A stretch of 13,468 nucleotides of DNA from Thermoflexus sp042408365 (GTDB lineage: Bacteria; Chloroflexota; Anaerolineae; Thermoflexales; Thermoflexaceae). Positions 1 through 6,305 of this stretch are shown here, in pieces. Location: NCBI RefSeq assembly GCF_042408365.1, contig NZ_JBHOQJ010000051.1, positions 1-13,468 of the forward strand. Reading direction: 5' to 3'. Every line of letters begins with the position of its first letter. Within the stretch, counting starts at the first letter, position 1. A program made the translations under genes and the position numbers. Below the pieces are notes generated by a model. That model worked only from the letters and a program-made list of their open reading frames with translations. It had not been told where the DNA came from and did not search any database.

Positions 1-33
1 GGCTGCCTTCGGCAGCCCCCACCCCACGAGGGG
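1..33 (+). other. two adjacent GC hairpins upstream of the first permease gene
   Basis: Positions 1-7 and 11-17 pair perfectly (GGCTGCC / GGCAGCC) around a TTC loop. Positions 22-25 and 30-33 (CCCC / GGGG) pair around ACGA. No T-run follows, so this is not a classical intrinsic terminator. It lies before a permease gene whose operon must begin outside the window, so it may be an intra-operon processing or attenuation hairpin like those at 6254-6289 and 11484-11516. The CCTTCGG apex matches other hairpins in this window. Confidence 0.5.
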
Positions 34-106
34 ACTTGCTTCCTCCTCCTCATCCCAAGAGTGTAATGGGATGCGATCGCGGAGTTGGATATTTTGAACG
101 GAGCAA

Positions 107-1201
107 GTGAGCGCCATGAAAGAGATCCTGCTCCCTCACACCCGTCCTTCCCGATGGATGGAATTTGGCCTTCAAGGACTCTCGGTTCTGATGGCCTTGT
201 TGTTCACCACGATTGTATTGTTAATAGCCGGCGCTCCCCCCATCGAGGCCTACCGTCAGGTTCTGGAGGGGGCCTTTGGCTCCCTGAAGCGCGCCACAGA
301 TATCCTCGTGGCCTGGGTGCCTTTGATGTTGGTAACCTCCGGCCTGTTGCTGACCTTCACGGCCGGGTTGTGGAACATCGGCGTAGAAGGCCAGATCATG
401 CTAGGGGCCGTTGTGGCGACCGGGATCATGCGCGCGCTGCAAGAGACAGGCCTCCCAGCTCCCCTCGTGATCATTCTGGCAATGGCGGCCGGGATAGCTG
501 GAGGGGCAGCGTGGGCCGGGCTGGTGGGCCTGTTGAAAATCTATGGGGGGGTTCATGAGATCTTCGGCGGCCTGGGATTGAATTTCGTCGCGACCACGCT
601 GATCCTATGGTTGATCTTCGGCCCCTGGAAGCGGCCGGGGATCGGTTCCATGAGCGGAACCGAGCCTTTCCCAGAGCGCCTCTGGTTGCCAGTGTTCCCA
701 GGACTCCGGTTAAGCCCATGGGCTCTGATGTTGGCTCTCCTGAGCATCGCTCTGGTCTATGTGCTGTTGCGCAACACGTACTTCGGGCTCCGACTGAAAG
801 CGATCGGGAAGAATATCCGCGCGGCACACCTGCTGGGGGTGCCAACGGCCCGTTATTTGTTCCTGGCTTTACTGGGATGCGGGGCAATGGCCGGGCTGGC
901 CGGCGCGGTTCAGGTCACCGCCGTCTATCATCGCCTGATCCCGCCGATCTCCAGCGGTTATGGTTACCTGGGGCTGCTGGTGGCTATGCTGGCCAATTAC
1001 CGCGTTTCCTGGTCTGTGCCTATTGCTTTCTTCTTCGCCGCCCTGAACATCGGCAGCATCCAGCTTCCGATCACGCTGAAGCTTGACTCCACCCTCTCTG
1101 GGGTGATGCAAGGCGCCCTGGTCCTTTTCGTGCTGCTGATGCAGGGGGTGCGAGCCCGCTGGCGACCCAAAGCAACCATGGAGTCCGGAGATGATGCCTG
1201 A
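107..1201 (+). CDS. BmpA/Yuf-type ABC transporter permease, first subunit (nucleoside or simple-sugar uptake)
   Basis: Inner-membrane permease of the BPD_transp_2 (RbsC/LivH/YufP) family. The best family match is the first permease of BMP-lipoprotein-dependent nucleoside importers. The family hallmark NIGVEGQ lies at residues 90-96, straight after a hydrophobic segment (about 70-88), and hydrophobic helices run through to the basic C-terminus. The 364 residues fit the family. The frame is closed by TGA at 95-97, so the start is GTG 107 or ATG 116. A GGAG at 100-103 sits too close to the GTG (3 nt) and rather far from the ATG (12 nt), so the start is unsettled. The gene overlaps the next permease by 11 bp, which means co-transcription and probably translational coupling. 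The binding protein and ATPase are not in the window and should lie upstream. The substrate is not proven by sequence. Confidence 0.9.
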   Translation: MSAMKEILLPHTRPSRWMEFGLQGLSVLMALLFTTIVLLIAGAPPIEAYRQVLEGAFGSLKRATDILVAWVPLMLVTSGLLLTFTAGLWNIGVEGQIMLGAVVATGIMRALQETGLPAPLVIILAMAAGIAGGAAWAGLVGLLKIYGGVHEIFGGLGLNFVATTLILWLIFGPWKRPGIGSMSGTEPFPERLWLPVFPGLRLSPWALMLALLSIALVYVLLRNTYFGLRLKAIGKNIRAAHLLGVPTARYLFLALLGCGAMAGLAGAVQVTAVYHRLIPPISSGYGYLGLLVAMLANYRVSWSVPIAFFFAALNIGSIQLPITLKLDSTLSGVMQGALVLFVLLMQGVRARWRPKATMESGDDA

Positions 1202-2189
1202 GTGGATCTTCGGTCTGGCAGGAGTTCTGACTGCTTCTGCCCCGCTCCTGATCGCCGTGATCGGTGAGACCTTCTCGGAGCGAGCTGGGGTGGTGAATCT
1301 TTCGGTCAACGGGGCGATGTTGTTGGCCGCGATGGCCGGCTTCGCAGTTGCGGTGCAAACGGGCAGCCTGGAACTGGGGTTCTTCGCAGGCGCCATCATC
1401 GGCGCGCTGATGGCCTTAGTGGTCGCCTTCGCCAGCCTCACCCTGCGTCAATCCCAGGTCGCCGTGGGGCTGGTGCTGGCTTTGCTGGGTCGGGATCTGG
1501 CCTATTTTCTGGGGAATCCGTTCATGGGCGTCCCGGGCCCACGCGTCGGAGCGCTTCCGATCCCTTTCCTTAAGGATCTCCCAATTCTGGGACCCCTACT
1601 GTTCCAGCAAAGCCCCATCGTTTACATCGCCTTGCTCACTGTCGTGTTGGCCTGGATCTGGATTTTCCAAACGCGGCCGGGCCTGGTGCTCCGCTGCGTA
1701 GGCGAGCGCCCCCCGGCAGCGTTCGTGCGGGGAATCCCTGTTACACGGATTCGATATGGATACGCCGTGCTAGGTGGGGCCCTGGTGGGGTTTGCCGGGG
1801 CCGCCTACACCCTGGATCTGAAAGGGGGATGGCAGGGGCCGATCTCCGGGATCGATGGGATCGGATGGATTGTGCTGGCCATTACGATCTTTGGGGGCTG
1901 GCATCCGGTGCGCGGAGCCTTCGGGGCGCTGCTGTTCGCCTGGCTTCAATGGGTTAGCCTGGTTCTTCAGCCCAGCCTGCCGGGGATCCCCTCCCAGGTT
2001 CTCAATGTGGCGCCGTTCCCCCTCATGATCTTCGCGCTCTTGCTGACCAATCTGGGCAACACCGAATGGGTCCACACGGCGTTATCGCGCCTTCCGGAAT
2101 CCAGCCGTCGTCTTGCCCTCCGGATCCTCCGCGGCCTCCAGGTCTCGCCGCCCGCGGCGTTGGGAATGGTCTTTGAAGAGGAATCATAA
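1191..2189 (+). CDS. BmpA/Yuf-type ABC transporter permease, second subunit
   Basis: Second permease of the same importer (YufQ-like, BPD_transp_2 family); it would form the membrane channel with the preceding protein. The family signature GETFSERAGVVNLSVNG is at residues 25-41. Relatives usually have an acidic residue (NLGVEG or similar) where this protein has Asn40, a small oddity. Hydrophobic helices fill most of the 332 residues and a basic tail ends the protein. The start at ATG 1191 is supported by GGAG at 1180-1183 with 7 nt spacing; a second ATG at 1194 is also possible. The first 11 bp overlap the upstream gene. It is the last gene of the operon: a large hairpin (2245-2289) begins 55 bp after the stop. 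The nucleoside substrate is inferred from family membership only. Confidence 0.9.
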   Translation: MMPEWIFGLAGVLTASAPLLIAVIGETFSERAGVVNLSVNGAMLLAAMAGFAVAVQTGSLELGFFAGAIIGALMALVVAFASLTLRQSQVAVGLVLALLGRDLAYFLGNPFMGVPGPRVGALPIPFLKDLPILGPLLFQQSPIVYIALLTVVLAWIWIFQTRPGLVLRCVGERPPAAFVRGIPVTRIRYGYAVLGGALVGFAGAAYTLDLKGGWQGPISGIDGIGWIVLAITIFGGWHPVRGAFGALLFAWLQWVSLVLQPSLPGIPSQVLNVAPFPLMIFALLLTNLGNTEWVHTALSRLPESSRRLALRILRGLQVSPPAALGMVFEEES

Positions 2190-2244
2190 CAGGGTGACTG
2201 CTGCTTCATCCACATCCGATTTTCAGTTTTGGCTCCTTGGGGGA

Positions 2245-2310
2245 TTGGGGGGTGAGTTGAGTGCCTTCAGCACCCGACTCACCCCCCAAAAGGGAGGCGA
2301 GCTGCCTCCC
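2245..2310 (+). terminator. hairpin pair closing the permease operon
   Basis: A perfect 13-bp stem (2245-2257 with 2277-2289) encloses a smaller GTGC/GCAC stem (2261-2264 with 2270-2273) around CTTCA. A second stem GGGAGGC/GCCTCCC (2292-2298 with 2304-2310) follows 2 nt later. The pair begins 55 bp after the stop of the second permease. No U-tract follows the first stem, so it may stabilise the 3' end or act as a weak terminator rather than a classical one. Confidence 0.55.
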
Positions 2311-2443
2311 CTCCCTTTACGCCTATCCTCACCCCACTGCTCGACCGCTGCGATCCTCTCCGACGGTCTATCATCATGTAGGGAGAATAAAGCAGCCCAT
2401 TCCAGTGCGAATGGGGACCACAACAGTCCATCATAGCGGGTGG

Positions 2444-2470
2444 TCACCCCAACGCGTGGGGGTGATTTTT
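2444..2470 (+). terminator. intrinsic terminator with T5 tail
   Basis: A TCACCCC/GGGGTGA stem (2444-2450 with 2459-2465), an 8-nt loop and TTTTT (2466-2470) match the classical Rho-independent pattern on the plus strand. It is about 255 bp beyond the stop of the second permease. It could catch read-through from that operon or end a short untranslated transcript. It is the clearest textbook terminator in the window. Confidence 0.65.
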
Positions 2471-2611
2471 CCACAGGGAATTTCGGTAAGGTGTGGCCAC
2501 AGGATGAGATCAGGGTACCTACAAGAAGGCCGGGGTGTCCACATTCCCAAGGCCATCGGATCAGTCACACCCTTCGAGGAGACCACCTGGTGGAGTGAGG
2601 CGGAAAACTCC

Positions 2612-2681
2612 TTGAGGGCTGTGGGGGTTGGAGAACGGGGCCGAGCGCCTTTGGTGCCCAGCTCCGCCCTCAAACCCCCAC
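2612..2681 (+). other. interleaved inverted repeats with pseudoknot topology
   Basis: Segment A TTGAGGGC (2612-2619) is complementary to A' GCCCTCAA (2666-2673). Segment B GTGGGGGTT (2621-2629) is complementary to B' AACCCCCAC (2673-2681). The order A-B-A'-B' is that of an H-type pseudoknot or of two mutually exclusive stems. A GCGCC/GGTGC stem with one G-U pair lies between B and A'. No gene overlaps it. It could be a structured RNA or a chance product of G-rich sequence. Confidence 0.35.
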
Positions 2682-2754
2682 GAGGAAACCAACAGTGTAA
2701 CCCTTATATGGTTTACGGGAGGATGGGCCAGAGAATGACGTAAGGGTATGGGCC

Positions 2755-3303
2755 ATGACGTATGATCCGGCAAGCATCCATCCCCTCAGAGATCCAGGCG
2801 TGGAATTGTTCCCGGAAGCGATGGCCTTAGTAGTCATGGTGCGTAACCAGCGGGGCTGACAGTGGATCCAACAAACCCAAGCTCATCGCATTCCGCCGCG
2901 TCATGCCCCACCGCTGGCCCCTCTGGTCGACTTCATCGCCTTCTATCACACGGCCGCCTTCGGGCCCGAGCGGCCGTCCATCCGTTACTATGCCCCCTTA
3001 AGGGGCCATGAGCTGATCCGGCGTTGCGATCTGCTGCCGGAAGAACCAGATCGCCCTCGAGCCAAGGAGCCTTATTATCTATTCCAGTTAGGCCCGCTGC
3101 AGCCAGTCCCTCGTCCCGTGATCAGTCGGTGATGGCATCGGGTCGCCTTCCTCCTCACCACCGGGGAACGTTTGCCTCGCGCATCGGATCTCTCGGAGCT
3201 TCCTCTTGAGAGAGTGGAGCGTCAGCCTCTCCGAGGCGCGTTGTGTGGGGAAGTCCAGCTGTTCATCGCCCGGGTCAGAAGGAAAAGGAGAGGAGCGCAG
3301 TGA
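2755..3303 (+). pseudogene. broken gene for an unnamed protein of about 182 residues, two in-frame TGA codons
   Basis: One reading frame runs from ATG 2755 (AAGGG at 2742-2746, 8 nt spacing) to TGA 3301-3303. It is interrupted by TGA at 2857-2859 (codon 35) and TGA at 3130-3132 (codon 126). The translation between the stops looks like genuine globular protein: FPEAMALVVMVR early, then IRYYAPLRGHELIRRCDLL, YYLFQLGPLQPVPRP and a basic C-terminus (ARVRRKRR). The second stop falls in SR-stop-WHRVAF, where CGA (Arg) would read well; both stops could be CGA-to-TGA transitions. No frameshift is needed, so the damage looks recent. I do not recognise the family and assign no function. Its immediate neighbours are non-coding. 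TGA recoding is the alternative, but the product has no redox-enzyme character. Confidence 0.65.
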
Positions 3304-3543
3304 CCTCAGCGTGGTGGGCTTTATATGGCGTTTCAATAGCCACCAGCGCCCTCGCTCTGGATCCACTGGGAGTGCGCGGAGACCGTCGGCCGAGCCCCTG
3401 CGGCATGCACCAGGGTCCCTGAACGCTCTTCTCGGCAGGAGTTACACGGCGGGTTTCCTCATGAGGGCTTTGGGCATGGAGCCCTTCCGCCTCCTCCCAT
3501 AGGCTCCGAACTACGCAACTCCTATTCGGGGGCCTCGGAGAGC
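3304..3543. other. intergenic, no gene recognised
   Basis: It lies between the pseudogene end and the hairpin of the convergent minus-strand gene. Only weak structure is visible: a bulged TGGTGGGCT/AGCCACCA stem (3312-3320 with 3338-3345) and short CTCCGA/TCGGAG repeats near 3505-3536. The open frame here reads as unconvincing protein and may be decayed coding sequence. Confidence 0.4.
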
Positions 3544-3572
3544 GGGGCAGGCCGTTGAAGATGGCCTGCCCC
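3544..3572 (-). terminator. hairpin after the winged-helix gene
   Basis: A perfect 10-bp stem, GGGGCAGGCC (3544-3553) with GGCCTGCCCC (3563-3572), and a 9-nt loop begin 8 nt beyond the stop codon of the minus-strand gene. There is no T-run on the minus-strand 3' side, in line with the other hairpins in this window. It probably marks the transcript end or protects it. Confidence 0.55.
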
Positions 3573-3580
3573 GGATGGGA

Positions 3581-3985
3581 TTACACCTTCAAGCGATAAA
3601 CTCCTCGACGAACCCGCTGGAACAGATCCTGATTCTTGCGGAAGATCAGCGTGAGCCGGGCCCGTTGCATTTGCGGATCCCGCCCCGGGACCTGAAGGCC
3701 TCGATCCATCAACGCCCGGCGGATCTCCTCCAGCTCCATCCCCTGAGGAGCACCTTTTAGCACTTCCACAATATTGTTCACCAGCTCCCGGGTACGACGA
3801 CGGCGGGGCATGGTGGTTTGTCGGAACAGACCGATGAGCCCTTCGCTTAACGTAGGATATTTCTCGATCAGCTCGGCGATGTCCTCCAGCAACCGCAACT
3901 GGGCCTGGATGTACTCCCGGCGCTGCTCCACGTCAGCCAGTTGGGATCGGAGCAGGCTGATACGGCTTTCTAGGATCTCTTTCAT
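3581..3985 (-). CDS. small coiled-coil plus winged-helix (HARE-HTH-like) protein
   Basis: A protein of 134 residues. Residues 1-42 form an evident amphipathic coiled coil rich in Leu, Glu, Gln and Arg. A basic linker (PRRRRTRE, 60-67) follows. Residues 67-133 resemble a compact winged helix: NIVEVLKGAPQGMELEEI, then a helix ending RGL, then LTLIFRKNQDLFQRV and GVYRL. This layout recalls the HARE-HTH/RpoE-delta type of domain, which binds DNA or RNA polymerase; that assignment is by pattern only. The start at ATG 3985 has a weak GGGGG ribosome-binding stretch about 8 nt upstream. The gene stands alone, with its own promoter (4175-4202), a roughly 180-nt leader and a terminal hairpin. It is probably a transcription regulator or nucleoid-type protein; the target is unknown, and autoregulation through the palindrome in its leader is possible. 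Confidence 0.75.
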   Translation of the reverse strand: MKEILESRISLLRSQLADVEQRREYIQAQLRLLEDIAELIEKYPTLSEGLIGLFRQTTMPRRRRTRELVNNIVEVLKGAPQGMELEEIRRALMDRGLQVPGRDPQMQRARLTLIFRKNQDLFQRVRRGVYRLKV

Positions 3986-4041
3986 GGTAGAAACCCCCTG
4001 TAATCGAGATTGAAGGAAAACAAACTCCTCTCAAAATCTTT

Positions 4042-4056
4042 AACCACCCGGTGGTT
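4042..4056. promoter_or_regulatory. 15-bp palindrome in the leader of the winged-helix gene
   Basis: AACCACC-C-GGTGGTT is a perfect odd-centred palindrome 57 bp upstream of the start codon at 3985. It could be the site of a dimeric regulator, perhaps the gene's own product, or form a small RNA hairpin in the leader. Only the symmetry is visible. Confidence 0.3.
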
Positions 4057-4174
4057 CTGGGAAGCGACGCCGTGGACCGAAAGGGTCCAGCACAGCCTCC
4101 CCAAAACCCGGAAGGGAACAAACCATCGACATGGTTACCTAAATGGCAGCCGGTTTATTTAAAGGATCAGGTAA

Positions 4175-4202
4175 ATTATATCACAATTGCAGATTGCGTC
4201 AA
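4175..4202 (-). promoter_or_regulatory. housekeeping-sigma promoter with extended -10
   Basis: On the minus strand a -35 TTGACG (4197-4202), a 16-bp spacer ending in TGA, and a perfect -10 TATAAT (4175-4180) form an extended -10 promoter. Transcription would start near 4168 and run into the winged-helix gene, giving a leader of about 180 nt. This is the closest match to the sigma-70-type consensus in the window. Confidence 0.65.
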
Positions 4203-4509
4203 ATCGGATTGCAAGCATTGCATCATTTCCGGGCAATGGCGAAGGTGAGCAAATAAGAGGGATGAAAACGATGGAAGTCCTAAGGGCTCTGAGGCTGATG
4301 GGAAGCGGCTGAAGGCATTTCCCTTGGTCCCAAAAAGGCAATACAGCAGTACGAAGGAGAGCAAAAGCAACGTTTGGGGAGCAGCATAAAGATCGAAGAA
4401 GCTCGGATCGAGTTCAAACCCTCAGGTAGTTACCCCTTTCAGTAGTGGCGAGCTCCAAATGTCACAAATCCAAAGGGGCCACGCGGGGAGGGGGGAAAGG
4501 AGGGTTCTT

Positions 4510-4548
4510 CCTAGGGTGTGGGCCACCGAAGGCGGCCCACACCCTAGG
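4510..4548 (-). terminator. 15-bp GC hairpin after phnE
   Basis: Arms 4510-4524 and 4534-4548 are perfectly complementary over 15 bp, with a 9-nt centre that can add two more pairs. It starts 58 bp past the phnE stop, in the direction of transcription. No clear U-tract follows. Read on the minus strand, its core (GGTGTGGGCCGCCTTCGG) nearly matches the hairpin downstream of tupC at 13445-13468. Confidence 0.6.
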
Positions 4549-4606
4549 AGTGACTACCAACCTTCAAGAGAAAAAAGAGGGGAATAGGCGGCTCCTCGTT
4601 CATTCC

Positions 4607-5419
4607 CTATGGACGCAGCAAGTAGCGTCGTCGAACCCAGGCGCTCACAGCATCCATAGCCAGCACCAGGAGGAGCACAGCGAGGAGCACAGCGGTCAGG
4701 CGGGAATAAGCCATCGTGCTCAGGTAGATCTGCATATAGAACCCGATGCCCCCTGCCCCGACCAAGCCGAGCACCGTGGAAGCCCGCACGTTATATTCCA
4801 GCATGAAGAGCAACTGGCTGAGGATCGCGTTCGCATTCTCGGGCCATAGGACGAAGCGGATCAGATGGCGGCGCTTCGCCCCAACGCCCCGCATGGCCTC
4901 GAGGATCTCCGGATCAATCCCCTCGAAGAGCTCCGCATAGAGCTTGGCCAGATAACCCACAGTGTAGAACGCCAGGGCCATTGTCCCCGCCAGGGGACCC
5001 AGGCCGACCACGATGACCATCAGCACAGCCCACAGCAACGAAGGCACCGTCCGGATGGCCGCGATCAGAAAGCGAACGACCGCCACGACCCCTGCCGGGA
5101 ACAGCGTGCGGGATCCGAGCACCCCAAGCGGAAAAGAGAGGAGGAAGCCCAGCATGGTCCCCGCGAAGGCCATTTGCAGCGTCTCGATCAAGGCCCCCCC
5201 AATAGTGGGTAGGATCCCCACATCCGGCGGGAACATCTCGCGGGCGAAGCGAACGAGATTAAAGGCCCCGTGGACCAGCCGCCCAGCTTCGAAAAATCCC
5301 ATCCCCTGGAGCAGCCAGACCAACAGGGCCAGCGCTCCCAAGCTGAGCCCCAGCTCCCGCCACCGACGCCATTCCAGATTTCGCATCGTCCGATGGAGGC
5401 TCAAATGCTTCGCACTCAT
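4607..5419 (-). CDS. phnE: phosphonate/phosphite-type ABC transporter permease PhnE
   Basis: Inner-membrane permease of the PhnE/PtxC family (BPD_transp_1), 270 residues, the normal size. A hydrophobic segment near residues 24-45 is followed by the transporter core. RTVPSLLWAVLMVIVVGLGP sits where the family has its conserved RTxP..LWA motif. The EAMRGVGA stretch is the coupling-helix (EAA-like) region that contacts the ATPase, and LEYNVRASTVLGLVGAGGIG is the conserved family signature near the C-terminus. The ATG lies one base after the phnC stop, with AAGGG about 6 nt upstream inside phnC, so translation is probably coupled. It is the last gene of the phnD-phnC-phnE operon and is followed by a 15-bp hairpin. 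No C-P lyase or phosphite dehydrogenase gene is near, so the substrate (phosphonate, phosphite or hypophosphite) cannot be fixed. Confidence 0.9.
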   Translation of the reverse strand: MSAKHLSLHRTMRNLEWRRWRELGLSLGALALLVWLLQGMGFFEAGRLVHGAFNLVRFAREMFPPDVGILPTIGGALIETLQMAFAGTMLGFLLSFPLGVLGSRTLFPAGVVAVVRFLIAAIRTVPSLLWAVLMVIVVGLGPLAGTMALAFYTVGYLAKLYAELFEGIDPEILEAMRGVGAKRRHLIRFVLWPENANAILSQLLFMLEYNVRASTVLGLVGAGGIGFYMQIYLSTMAYSRLTAVLLAVLLLVLAMDAVSAWVRRRYLLRP

Positions 5420-5420
5420 C

Positions 5421-6209
5421 TCAACCCTTCCCCTCCATGATCTCCCGGAACAACGGCCAGGTCAGAGCGATGGCCGGACTCTCAAAGGCCACCCGACCAT
5501 TCTTCAGGATCACGACATGATCTGCAAATTCCTGAACCAGCTGGAGCTCATGGAGATTCAAGATCACCGTCAGCCCCCTCTCCCGGGCCAGGCGGCAAAC
5601 GAGATCCAGCACCTGGGCGGCTCGAGGGAGATCCAGATCGGAGACGAACTCATCCGCCAGGATCAGCTGCGGATCCTGCATGAGGGTCCGCGCGATGGCG
5701 ACGCGCTGGCGCTCCCCTCCGCTGAGGCGGAACACTTTCTCATGAGCTTTGTCCGCCAGATCCAGCATCGCCAGCAGCGCATGGGCCCGCTCGATCTCCT
5801 CCCGAGGGAAGAACCCCAGGGCCGTCCCCCACCCATCGTGGCGGGCCAGAGATCCCAGGAGCACGTTCTCCAGCGCCGTCAGACCCCGTACCAGCCCGAG
5901 CTGTTGCGGGATATAGCCCACAATCCGACGCAACGTCGAGTCCTGCTGCCTCCCCAGCGGCTGCCCCATCAGGACGACCCGGCCGCGCTGGAACGGAAGC
6001 AGCCCGGCCATGATCCGCATCAAGGTGGTCTTGCCGGCGCCGGAGGGACCCATGATTGCCCAGCAGCCGCCTGAGGGAACCCGAAGATTCACCCCGCGCA
6101 GGATCCATGACCCCTCCCGATAAGCGAACCAGAGATCCTCAACTGCCACCGCGGGCGTTGATAGAGCCAACGCTTCCTCGGATCGCAGAACCGTCGTAGG
6201 TTGTGTCAT
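5421..6209 (-). CDS. phnC: phosphonate/phosphite-type ABC transporter ATPase PhnC
   Basis: Cytoplasmic ATPase that would energise PhnE; 262 residues from the chosen start. Walker A is GPSGAGKTT (54-62), the Q-loop is IPQQ (100-103), the ABC signature is LSGGERQR (162-169), Walker B is LILADE (182-187) and the switch His is 220. The residue after the Walker B Glu is Phe188, and the D-loop reads FVSDLDLP, where PhnC proteins normally have DEP...SLDP. This is an unusual change, although all catalytic residues are kept. The frame is open upstream to 6299, but those extra residues are encoded by the 6254-6289 hairpin and look artificial. ATG 6209 has GAGGG at 6217-6221 with 7 nt spacing, so I chose it. 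The stop is followed by one base and the phnE start. Confidence 0.92.
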   Translation of the reverse strand: MTQPTTVLRSEEALALSTPAVAVEDLWFAYREGSWILRGVNLRVPSGGCWAIMGPSGAGKTTLMRIMAGLLPFQRGRVVLMGQPLGRQQDSTLRRIVGYIPQQLGLVRGLTALENVLLGSLARHDGWGTALGFFPREEIERAHALLAMLDLADKAHEKVFRLSGGERQRVAIARTLMQDPQLILADEFVSDLDLPRAAQVLDLVCRLARERGLTVILNLHELQLVQEFADHVVILKNGRVAFESPAIALTWPLFREIMEGKG

Positions 6210-6253
6210 TTGGAATCCCTCGCTGAGAAGTTCGCAGCGCGTTGGAGGTTGCG

Positions 6254-6289
6254 CCACTGAGGGGGAGACGTCGGTCTCCCCCTCAGTGG
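6254..6289 (-). other. perfect 16-bp hairpin between phnD and phnC
   Basis: CCACTGAGGGGGAGAC (6254-6269) pairs fully with GTCTCCCCCTCAGTGG (6274-6289) around a 4-nt loop. It begins 16 nt after the phnD stop and ends 44 nt before the phnC start. No T-run follows it. A stable stem here could slow 3'-to-5' decay of the binding-protein message or partly attenuate the downstream genes, as known for maltose- and histidine-type importer operons. The function is inferred. Confidence 0.7.
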
Positions 6290-6305
6290 TCCCCTTCATC
6301 AGTCC

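Larger units (their letters stand above)
2190..2754. other. intergenic stretch with several RNA-structure signals, no intact gene
   Basis: Frames that stay open here read as low-complexity or unlikely protein on both strands. The stretch contains a terminator-like hairpin cluster (2245-2310), an inverted repeat CCCATT/AATGGG (2396-2415), an intrinsic terminator (2444-2470), a 10-bp palindrome TGTGGCCACA (2492-2501) and interleaved inverted repeats (2612-2681). The octamer ATGACGTA occurs at 2735 and again at 2755, the latter at the start of the pseudogene. I cannot match any of it to a known RNA family. Confidence 0.5.
3986..4606. other. intergenic: leader, promoter and upstream spacer
   Basis: Positions 3986-4168 form the inferred minus-strand leader. 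They contain a TGGACC/GGTCCA hairpin with a 5-nt loop (4072-4088) and a 15-bp palindrome (4042-4056). The promoter is at 4175-4202, with an inverted repeat TGCAA-GCA-TTGCA (4210-4222) just upstream of the -35. From 4223 to 4509 I see no gene, promoter or repeat I can defend; this part is noticeably more AT-rich than its surroundings. The phnE hairpin (4510-4548) and a short spacer complete it. Confidence 0.5.

Noticed and set aside
2223..2474. Minus-strand frame with a protein-like patch (GLLWSPFALEWAALFSL)
   Set aside because: It runs through the hairpin cluster and the terminator, has no ribosome-binding site, and the rest is low-complexity.
3328..3352. GTTTCAATAGCC, resembling the start of some CRISPR repeats
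   Set aside because: Only one copy is present, with no spacing pattern and no cas genes in the window.
4176..4370. Small hydrophobic minus-strand reading frame (LLLSFVLLYCLFG)
   Set aside because: It starts with TTG, lacks a ribosome-binding site and ends inside the -10/-35 promoter of the winged-helix gene.
4405..4436. GTTCAAACC resembling a tRNA T-loop
   Set aside because: The flanking bases do not form a T-stem, and no acceptor or anticodon arm can be drawn around it.
6210..6299. Upstream extension of the phnC frame by 30 codons
   Set aside because: The extension is encoded by the perfect hairpin at 6254-6289 and has no ribosome-binding site. ATG 6209 has a good one and gives the normal family length.
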